From Saprospiraceae bacterium (GTDB taxonomy: Bacteria > Bacteroidota > Bacteroidia > Chitinophagales > Saprospiraceae): a DNA stretch of 6,737 nucleotides. Below the pieces are notes generated by a model. That model was given only the letters and a program-made list of their open reading frames with translations. It made no database searches and was not told the DNA's origin. This document shows, piece after piece, positions 1 through 6,090 of this stretch. The stretch is taken from assembly GCA_020436865.1 (NCBI GenBank), contig JAGQXA010000034.1:1-6737 (forward strand), read 5' to 3'. The number at the start of each line of letters is the position of its first letter. Position 1 is the stretch's first letter. The position numbers and the translations under genes were made by a program.

Positions 1-224
1 CCGCCGATTGCGCCACATCGTCCGGCAACTCCTGAACTCGTCTCGGCAACAGACCATCGAGTACGATCACTTTTCCCCATTTCCTCCGATCCTCCGAGCC
101 CGCACGCTGCGCGCACCTCCCTGCCTGCGCGGTCAGTAAGCCCTCTTCCTGACCTACTATGTCCGCTAGCTACTCCGACCTGGAGAGCCCGATTTCTTTT
201 TGTCCATTTCAAAGGATCATCCAC
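1..224. other. Leader region with no assignable gene
   Basis: This stretch precedes the receptor gene. Two weak coding possibilities touch the left edge. One is a + strand frame from position 2 to a TAA at 137-139 (about 45 codons, Arg-rich, ending in a Pro/Arg/Cys-rich tail). The other is a - strand frame open from about position 170 down to 1, with a possible GTG start at 68-70 that would encode V-I-V-L-D-G-L-L-P-R-R and onward. Neither matches a family I recognise, and both are short enough to be open by chance in GC-rich DNA. Positions 71-135 are strongly pyrimidine-biased on the + strand and include the 8-base palindrome TGCGCGCA (108-115). I found no convincing Bacteroidota-type promoter (TTTG about 19-25 bases before TAnnTTTG). 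The promoter of the downstream receptor presumably lies here or further left. Confidence 0.45.
211..216 (+). promoter_or_regulatory. Ribosome binding site AAAGGA deciding the receptor start
   Basis: AAAGGA lies 8 bases before the ATG at 225 and is a reasonable Shine-Dalgarno match at normal spacing. It supports starting the receptor at 225 rather than at the in-frame upstream ATG at 159. Translation from 225 begins directly with a classic signal peptide (M-K-K-L-L-L-L), whereas the extra 22 residues from 159 would place a polar stretch before it. Confidence 0.6.
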
Positions 225-3215
225 ATGAAAAAACTGCTCTTGCTGGCCGCCTGCTGCGTGGCCGCCCAGTATGCGGTCGCGCAAGCCGCCCTTGAGATCA
301 CCTTGCTCGACAGCCTGAACATGCCCGTGGCCTTTCAACAGGTACTCCTATCCAATCCGCAGATCGGATTAGAGCGGGAAACGCTCTCCAATGAAAAAGG
401 CAAGGCCCGCTTCGAAGGACTTTCGACTTCCGGATCGTATTCCGTTCTCGTTCCGGAAGGCAGCTTTTACCAGGCGCAAAGCCGGGAAAACGTCTCGCTG
501 ATCTCCAACAAGACCCATAGCATCGTGCTGATCCTGACCGACAAGGTGCTGTCGCTCGAAGCGGTAACCGTTTCGGCCGGGAACTACCAGGGGATCAACA
601 GCATCGATGCCGAGGTGGCCTCCGAGCTTACCCGCCGGGAGATCGCCGAATTGCCCCTGGAAGGGCGCGACATCACGCGCGCATTGTACCGGCTGCCCAA
701 TATCACCCAGGCTACCGGTTTCTTCCCGGAGGCGCCGAATGTAGCGATCAACGGAGCCAATTCGCTGTACACCAATTATCAGATCGACGGCCTGGACAAC
801 AACGAGAATTTCCTCGGCGGTCAGCGCTTCGCCGTGCCGGTCGGCCTTACCGCCAACATAACCGCCTTGACCAACAATTTCGGCGCCGAACACGGGCTCA
901 CCTCCAACGGCATCGTCAACATCACCACGCGCTCGGGCACCAACGAACTCGAAGGCGAGGTCTTCTACCTTTCGCGCCCGGGTCCGGTCATCGACGCCTC
1001 CTCTCCTTACGCCCAGCGCGATCTATCGGGCAACCAGGTCAAAGACGGCTTCCAGCGGCACCAGTTGGGGTTTGGCCTCGGGGGACCGTTAAAGAAAGAC
1101 CAGACCTTCTATTTCCTCAATGTGGAGCATACGACCGATCTGAAAGACAACCTGCTGAACGTACCTCAACTGAACATCAACGAAACGGTGAGCGGCGTCA
1201 ACCGCTTCACCTATCTTTCGGCGAAGATCGACCACCTGTGGACAGATCGCCTGCGCAGCTCGCTGCGGGTGAATACCGGTCTGGTCAATATCGAACGACA
1301 GGGCGGCGGACTCGAAGGCGGATCGACCTTCCCTTCCGCCGGCAACCGGCAAGACCGCAATTCGCTGAATATCGCTCTTAAGAATACCTACCTCGGCAAC
1401 CGGGTCACCTACGAGGGAAATTACCTCTTCGGGCGATTTCGCTGGAACTACGCCAATCCGGAGGGCAACGACAGCCCGGATGTGACCGTCCTCGATCCTT
1501 CCGGACTGTCCATCGGCTTCATCGGCCATCCCGGATACGTCTTCGACGAACTGGAGAACACCTACGTTACGCAACAAAAGCTGACGTTCACCAGCGGGGA
1601 TCACCAGATCAAGACCGGACTGCAGGTGAAGAGTTCGGATTTCGAGCTGTTCGGAGGCGGCAACCCCAACGGCAGCTACCTGGTACAACTCGACCAGGGG
1701 CAACTCGATCAACTCGCCCAGGCGGGTGTGGGCAGCGACCTTCAGCCAGCCGATCTGCCGGCCGACGTACAGGTATTGTCGTATGGGATCGAACTGCGCC
1801 CCAACTCCTTCCAAAAGCGCCAGAACATCTTGAGCGTTTTTCTGGAAGACCAGTGGACGGTCGGTCCGCGGTTCAATCTGAACATCGGGCTGCGCTACGA
1901 CTACGACGATCTATCCAAGGGAGGTGGCAAACAGGGCGATTTCAACAACCTGGCGCCGCGGCTCAGCGCCAACTATGCCCTGAGCGACCGCTCCTCGATC
2001 CGAGCCGGCTATGGGATCTACTACGACAAGATCCTCTATGCCGTGTATAGCGACGCCCTGCAGTTCAATTCCAATTCGAGCGATTACAAGAAACAAATAC
2101 AGGCCTTGATCGACCAGGGGGTCCTGCCTGCCGACACCGACATCGAGGCCGTCACGAACGAGGGCAACCTCGTGGCTTCCGCCGACAATGTGACCTATCT
2201 GCAGGGACCGGGCCCGGAAGAACTTCAGGACCAACGCGCCGGCATCTTTAGCAACGAGCTACGGATCCTGAATCCCGACGGCTACCAAAACCCCTACTCC
2301 CATCAGATCATGCTCGGTTTCCAGCATAAGGCCAGCGAAAACACGATCTTCTACCTCGACCTGATGCACAACCGCTCGTATAACCTCTTCCGGCTCCGCA
2401 ACCTCAATGCTCCGGCGCCCTACCCCATCGATCCGGATCAGGTGCTCGTGCGCACGCCCGAAGAGGCCGACCTGAGCCGGCCGATCCCCATCGGATCCGA
2501 TGCCATGGGCAATTTTGCCACGATCGACGGCGATCTGCTGCGCGGAGTTGCCCGCAACGTGGTCATGACCGAGTCGGCCGGCCGCTCTAACTACTATGCG
2601 CTCAATTTTACCCTGCAGAAAGAGCGCGGCGCCGACGACTACGCATTACGCCTGATGTATACCCTGTCGTATCTGGAGAATAACACGGAAGACATCAACT
2701 TCCGGGCCATGGACAGCAACGATTTCGAAGCTGAATGGGGCCCCTCGATCAACGACCGCACGCATCTGATCAACGGCATCGTCAGCTACTACCCCCTGAA
2801 GGGACTATCGCTCACCCTGGCCGGTCTCTTGCAAAGCGGACAGCCGATCAACCGCATTCCAGACGCGATCCTCTACGGTACGACCGACCTCAACGGCGAC
2901 GGGCGCTCCTTCGGCGACGCCTATGTGGGAAACAGCGACCGTTCGCCGGGCGAAGAGCGCAATAGCGACCGGCTGCCCTGGTCGACCACCTTCGACCTGA
3001 GCGCCTTCTACCGCCTGCCGATCGCCGGAGAAGACAAGATCGAACTCGGCGCCCAGGTGTTCAACCTCTTCAACGCCGAAAATCTGAGCGGCTACGCCAA
3101 CAACGCCACGCAAAGCAACCAGATCCAGACCGGACCGGCGAGCTCCGGACTGCTCGTGCGGCGGAACGCGGCGCCGCCCCGGCAGTTCCAGTTTTCGCTG
3201 CGGTACTTGTTCTAG
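225..3215 (+). CDS. Oar-like TonB-dependent outer-membrane receptor
   Basis: A 996-residue outer-membrane receptor that should import a ligand by TonB/ExbB/ExbD energy. Residues 1 to about 20 are a signal peptide (M-K-K, hydrophobic run, A-V-A before Q20). About 22-108 form a beta-sandwich of the carboxypeptidase-regulatory-like type common in Bacteroidota receptors. L-E-A-V-T-V-S-A-G at 111-119 fits a TonB box. The plug spans roughly 140-240, with N-G-A-N at 176-179, I-D-G-L-D at 187-191 and I-V-N-I-T-T-R-S-G-T-N at 230-240, all typical of Oar-like receptors. The rest is beta-barrel rich in alternating aromatic strands, with a D-x-N-x-D-G loop at 888-893, ending in S-L-R-Y-L-F; a terminal aromatic residue is the usual barrel assembly signal. 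Length is normal for the family (about 1000) and I see no frameshift. The ligand cannot be read from sequence; Oar-like proteins are loosely assigned to oligopeptide, metal-chelate or protein-related uptake or adhesion. An ABC importer operon begins 35 bases downstream, suggesting a shared substrate. Confidence 0.93.
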   Translation: MKKLLLLAACCVAAQYAVAQAALEITLLDSLNMPVAFQQVLLSNPQIGLERETLSNEKGKARFEGLSTSGSYSVLVPEGSFYQAQSRENVSLISNKTHSIVLILTDKVLSLEAVTVSAGNYQGINSIDAEVASELTRREIAELPLEGRDITRALYRLPNITQATGFFPEAPNVAINGANSLYTNYQIDGLDNNENFLGGQRFAVPVGLTANITALTNNFGAEHGLTSNGIVNITTRSGTNELEGEVFYLSRPGPVIDASSPYAQRDLSGNQVKDGFQRHQLGFGLGGPLKKDQTFYFLNVEHTTDLKDNLLNVPQLNINETVSGVNRFTYLSAKIDHLWTDRLRSSLRVNTGLVNIERQGGGLEGGSTFPSAGNRQDRNSLNIALKNTYLGNRVTYEGNYLFGRFRWNYANPEGNDSPDVTVLDPSGLSIGFIGHPGYVFDELENTYVTQQKLTFTSGDHQIKTGLQVKSSDFELFGGGNPNGSYLVQLDQGQLDQLAQAGVGSDLQPADLPADVQVLSYGIELRPNSFQKRQNILSVFLEDQWTVGPRFNLNIGLRYDYDDLSKGGGKQGDFNNLAPRLSANYALSDRSSIRAGYGIYYDKILYAVYSDALQFNSNSSDYKKQIQALIDQGVLPADTDIEAVTNEGNLVASADNVTYLQGPGPEELQDQRAGIFSNELRILNPDGYQNPYSHQIMLGFQHKASENTIFYLDLMHNRSYNLFRLRNLNAPAPYPIDPDQVLVRTPEEADLSRPIPIGSDAMGNFATIDGDLLRGVARNVVMTESAGRSNYYALNFTLQKERGADDYALRLMYTLSYLENNTEDINFRAMDSNDFEAEWGPSINDRTHLINGIVSYYPLKGLSLTLAGLLQSGQPINRIPDAILYGTTDLNGDGRSFGDAYVGNSDRSPGEERNSDRLPWSTTFDLSAFYRLPIAGEDKIELGAQVFNLFNAENLSGYANNATQSNQIQTGPASSGLLVRRNAAPPRQFQFSLRYLF

Positions 3216-3235
3216 AACGAGCTTAGCGATCGTTC
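3215..3235 (+). repeat. Small inverted repeat between receptor and importer genes
   Basis: GAACGA (3215-3220) and TCGTTC (3230-3235) are perfect inverted 6-base arms around a 9-base loop. The left arm starts on the last base of the receptor stop codon. No T-run follows (ACTAAATTTAAACC), so it is not a convincing intrinsic terminator. It could be a weak attenuator, an mRNA processing or stability hairpin that sets different receptor and importer levels, or chance. Confidence 0.35.
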
Positions 3236-3250
3236 ACTAAATTTAAACCA

Positions 3251-4480
3251 ATGCGTCAGACAACGCTATTTAAAATACTGATTTTGAGCATCTTTTTGAC
3301 AGGAATATCCCTGTCTTGCTCAAACCCCGCCCCCGCCCTCTCCGATCCTGCCGGAAAAAGCTGGGAGGAGATCCTGGCTGCGGCGCGCGGCAGTTCGCTG
3401 ACGATGATGATGTGGCAGGGCGACCCGCTGATCAACCGGTACATGCAAGATTACGTGGTTCCGGAGCTTCAACGGCAATTCGGGATCGAACTGAGCCTGG
3501 CGCCCGGACAAGGCAACGATGTGGTCAGCACCCTGATGACCGAGATCGAGGCCGGCAAGGAGGCCAGCGAGATCGACCTGGTGTGGATCAATGGGGAGAC
3601 CTTCTTCCAACTGCGGCAGATCGACGGACTGTACGGTCCGTTCGTCTCCCTACTGCCCAATGAAAAATACATCGACTGGGACAACCCATTCATTCGCTAC
3701 GACTTTCAGCAGGAGGTGCGGGGTTACGAGTGCCCTTGGGGCAATGTGCAACTAGCCTTGATCTATGATTCGATCCGGGTGCCCGAGCCTCCGATGGACC
3801 TGGAAGCCCTGGAGAGCTGGCTGCAGGCTCATCCTGGCAAATTCACCATCGGAAACGAGTTTACCGGCATGACCCTCTTGAAATCCTGGCTCATTCATCT
3901 GGCCGGCGGCGAAGGGGCGCTTAACGGGCCGTTCGATCCAGCCAAATACGAGCAATACGGGCCGCAGTTATGGGAGTACGTCAACCGCATCAAACCCTAT
4001 TTCTGGAACGGCGGCGAGTCCTTTCCGGCATCGCTGGCACAGATGCACCAACTGTTCGCCAACGGCGAGCTCTGGTTCACCATGAGCAACAACGACAGCG
4101 AGGTCGACAACAAGATCCGGCAGGGAATTTTCCCCGCCAGTAGCCGCGCCTACGTGCCGGCCACCGGAACCATCCAGAATTCGCATTATTTGGGTATTTC
4201 GCGCTTTTCGGCCCGGAAGGAGGCCGCGCTGGTCGTCTGTAATTTTCTGATCTCTCCGGAAGCGCAGTGGAAAAAGATGCAGCCGGCAGTCTGGGGCGAC
4301 GGCGCCGTGCTCTCGCTGGAAAAACTGCCCGCCGAGTGGCAGGAGCGTTTTCGCGATATTCCCGGCCGCAAGCACGCGCCCGAACGGAAGGAGATCCAGG
4401 ACCGGGCCCTCCTGGAGCCCGCCCCCGAATATATGATGCGCCTCTTCGAAGATTTTCGGACCGAAGTCATGGAACGCTAA
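3251..4480 (+). CDS. ynjB: YnjB-type ABC transporter substrate-binding lipoprotein
   Basis: A 409-residue periplasmic solute-binding protein for the ABC importer encoded directly after it. The N-terminus is a lipoprotein signal: R2, K8, a hydrophobic stretch 9-21 and Cys23 in I-S-L-S-C, a relaxed lipobox (Leu at -2, not -3) of the kind Bacteroidota tolerate. Acidic residues typical of a surface-export signal are not seen right after Cys23, so a periplasm-facing anchor is likelier. W-Q-G-D (55-58) with I-N-R-Y (61-64), D-L-V-W-I-N-G-E (109-116), P-W-G (162-164), the segment around P-Y-F-W (249-252) and P-A-V-W-G-D (345-350) match what I recall of E. coli YnjB in order and spacing, and the length is close (about 390 there). 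The family belongs to the broad group that includes thiamine, iron, sulfate and polyamine binding proteins, but YnjB itself has no established ligand I know of. The ATG at 3251 follows an A/T-rich leader without a Shine-Dalgarno. The stop abuts the ATG of the next gene. Confidence 0.9.
   Translation: MRQTTLFKILILSIFLTGISLSCSNPAPALSDPAGKSWEEILAAARGSSLTMMMWQGDPLINRYMQDYVVPELQRQFGIELSLAPGQGNDVVSTLMTEIEAGKEASEIDLVWINGETFFQLRQIDGLYGPFVSLLPNEKYIDWDNPFIRYDFQQEVRGYECPWGNVQLALIYDSIRVPEPPMDLEALESWLQAHPGKFTIGNEFTGMTLLKSWLIHLAGGEGALNGPFDPAKYEQYGPQLWEYVNRIKPYFWNGGESFPASLAQMHQLFANGELWFTMSNNDSEVDNKIRQGIFPASSRAYVPATGTIQNSHYLGISRFSARKEAALVVCNFLISPEAQWKKMQPAVWGDGAVLSLEKLPAEWQERFRDIPGRKHAPERKEIQDRALLEPAPEYMMRLFEDFRTEVMER
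3298..3315. repeat. Near-perfect 18-base palindrome in the lipoprotein signal sequence
   Basis: GACAGG-AATATC-CCTGTC has perfect 6-base arms and a symmetric ATAT core; only one base pair flanking the core breaks the symmetry. It covers codons 16-22 of the binding-protein gene, about 48 bases after its start. As DNA it has the size of a dimeric repressor operator; as RNA it could form a 6-bp stem with a 6-base loop near the ribosome's early path. Its coding position makes coincidence quite possible. Confidence 0.3.
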
Positions 4481-5326
4481 ATGAGAAAGCAGCTTGTCAT
4501 CGGAGTCTATCTGGTACTGACCGGCGGGCCGTTGTTCGCAGGCCTGGGCTACTCGTTAGCCTACAGTTTGGGCTTGACCGGTCTGCTGAACGAGGGCTTC
4601 ACCCTGCATCACTGGCAACGCCTTTGGAGCGGCAGCGATGCCTTGCTCAGCCTGGGTTATAGTCTTTATTTGACCGTTGCCTCGTTGGCGCTGATCCTTC
4701 CGGCAGCCGTATTGTTCGCCTGGTGGCAATACCGGAAGGGCCGTGGCGGCCTGTTCCATAAGATCCTGTTCCTCCCGCTGACCTTCCCGCCGCTGATCGC
4801 CGCCTTCGCCTGGTACTACCTGCTAAGTCCGGGAGGGCTCTTGTCGAGGGCCTCCTTCCAAGCCGGTTTCACGGGAGGGATCGGCGATTTCCCCCGCCTG
4901 GTCAACGACGCCTGGGGCATCGGCATACTGCTGACCCATTTGTTCCTGATCTTTCCCCTGTTTGCGATCCTGTTCGCACATCAGGCAGAAAAAGAACGAA
5001 TGGGCGAATTAGAGGCCATTTCGAGAACGCTGGGCGGCAGCGACCGGCAATTCCTCCAAGGCGTATTCGCCCCCTTGCTCCTGAAGCGCTCCAGCCCGCT
5101 GATCGTCCTCTATGCCATTTTCCTGTTCGGCGCCTACGAGGTGCCCTTACTGTTGGGGCGCTCGTCGCCACGGGTCGCCACGCTCTTCATTACCGAAAAA
5201 ATGACGAAGTACAACCTGCTGGACGTGCCGGTCGGTCATGCCATGGCGGTCGTCTATACGCTAAGCGTCATCACCCTCGCCACCTTGCTGCTGAGAAGGG
5301 GCCGGTTCAAGCTGTTTGAAGTATGA
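4481..5326 (+). CDS. ABC importer inner-membrane permease, first subunit (YnjC N-half type)
   Basis: A 281-residue membrane protein, one half of the channel that accepts solute from the binding protein. Six hydrophobic segments can be seen at about 5-29, 58-82, 92-116, 144-167, 205-227 and 252-272, the usual binding-protein-dependent permease plan. The cytoplasmic coupling (EAA) loop lies at about 177-200: L-E-A-I-S-R-T-L-G-G-S, with the conserved Gly at 185. The canonical E-A-A triplet is degenerate here, best aligned as A-I-S after E178. The ATG immediately follows the TAA of the binding-protein gene (TAAATG), and the TGA overlaps the next ATG by four bases, so translation is probably coupled on both sides. 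In E. coli the two permease halves are fused in one YnjC of about 511 residues; here they are separate and total 536. The family assignment leans on the adjacent YnjB-type protein; taken alone it would be called a thiamine/iron/polyamine-type permease. Confidence 0.87.
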   Translation: MRKQLVIGVYLVLTGGPLFAGLGYSLAYSLGLTGLLNEGFTLHHWQRLWSGSDALLSLGYSLYLTVASLALILPAAVLFAWWQYRKGRGGLFHKILFLPLTFPPLIAAFAWYYLLSPGGLLSRASFQAGFTGGIGDFPRLVNDAWGIGILLTHLFLIFPLFAILFAHQAEKERMGELEAISRTLGGSDRQFLQGVFAPLLLKRSSPLIVLYAIFLFGAYEVPLLLGRSSPRVATLFITEKMTKYNLLDVPVGHAMAVVYTLSVITLATLLLRRGRFKLFEV

Positions 5327-6090
5327 AAAGGATCGGCTATCTCCTGACGGCAAGTTTCCTCTTGCTCCCGTTGCTGACGATCGGGTATTTGTCGGTGGCC
5401 ACTCAGTGGACTTTTCCAAAACTATGGCAGGGTCCGTTCACCATGCAGTACTGGTCCGGTCTTTTTCAATCCGGCAATGCCCTGGCCGCCAGCCTGGCGC
5501 TTTCACTGGGTGTTTCCATTACGATTGCCGGATCGGCCGCGGTGTTCGGCTTTGTCGCATCGAAACAACTGGCCTTCGGTGCAAAGACCGGCAGACTGCT
5601 GCGTTTGGCCTATTTCCCCTACCTGATCGCCCCGGTGGTGTTCGGCAGCATGCTGCAATTCTACTTTGTACGGCTCGGTCTGACGGGTTCGATCGCAGGC
5701 GTATGGCTGGCCCAGGTGCTATTCGTGTTCCCGTACGGCTTGCTGTTCCTGTCGACCTTCTGGAACGACCGCCTGAAGCAAACGGCCTTTCAGGCCACCA
5801 CCCTCGGCGCCTCGAGCTGGCAGTTGTACCGGAGCGTGCTGATCCCGATGGCGCGTCCGTGGTTGTTCATCTGCTTTGTGCAATGCTTCCTGATCTCGTG
5901 GTTCGAGTACGGCATTACGCAGCTGATCGGCGTGGGAAAAGTGCCGACCCTGACCATCCGGACGATGCAATACGTGCGGGAAGCCGATCCGCATCAGGCC
6001 GCCCTGGCTTCCTGTCTGATGGTGCTGCCGGTGCTCTTGCTGCTGGTCGTCAATCAGCGACTTTTTCTGAAACGAGTGGATCCCTCATGA
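5323..6090 (+). CDS. ABC importer inner-membrane permease, second subunit (YnjC C-half type)
   Basis: A 255-residue permease partner forming the other half of the translocation pore. Hydrophobic segments lie at about 5-25, 52-79, 92-114, 123-146, 178-200 and 226-246. The coupling loop is at about 154-176, with F-Q-A-T-T-L-G-A-S-S-W and Gly162 followed by I-P at 174-175. This is close to the standard EAA pattern, although Glu is replaced by Gln157 and the second Ala by Thr159. The start codon lies inside the overlap ATGA (5323-5326), and its own stop forms a second ATGA overlap (6087-6090) with the ATPase gene. This argues for strict co-translation of both permeases and the ATPase at similar levels. 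No Shine-Dalgarno of note precedes it, as expected for a coupled start. The solute is unknown. Confidence 0.87.
   Translation: MKRIGYLLTASFLLLPLLTIGYLSVATQWTFPKLWQGPFTMQYWSGLFQSGNALAASLALSLGVSITIAGSAAVFGFVASKQLAFGAKTGRLLRLAYFPYLIAPVVFGSMLQFYFVRLGLTGSIAGVWLAQVLFVFPYGLLFLSTFWNDRLKQTAFQATTLGASSWQLYRSVLIPMARPWLFICFVQCFLISWFEYGITQLIGVGKVPTLTIRTMQYVREADPHQAALASCLMVLPVLLLLVVNQRLFLKRVDPS

Noticed and set aside
159..224. Upstream in-frame ATG giving the receptor 22 extra residues
   Set aside because: The extension is polar and would bury the signal peptide; the ATG at 225 has AAAGGA at good spacing and begins with a standard M-K-K signal sequence.
369..893. Antisense open frame of 174 codons opposite the receptor plug
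   Set aside because: It mirrors the conserved plug and TonB-box coding region, and its product has no signal, motif or family resemblance.
1089..1814. Antisense open frame of 241 codons inside the receptor gene
   Set aside because: It lies opposite a well-supported receptor barrel, has no recognisable domain, and long antisense frames are usual in GC-rich coding DNA.
3215..3250. Intrinsic terminator ending the receptor transcript
   Set aside because: The 6-bp stem has a 9-base loop and no T-run follows, so termination is not supported.
3296..3301. TTGACA resembling a sigma-70 -35 box inside the binding-protein gene
   Set aside because: No TATAAT-like element lies about 17 bases downstream, and Bacteroidota promoters use a different consensus; it falls in the lipoprotein signal coding sequence.
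3968..4375. Antisense open frame opposite the binding-protein gene
   Set aside because: The + strand frame carries conserved YnjB motifs through this stretch; the antisense product is unrecognisable.
4267..4662. + strand frame bridging the binding-protein and permease genes
   Set aside because: The product is Arg/Gly/Ala-rich and overlaps two well-supported genes in another frame; it is a shadow.
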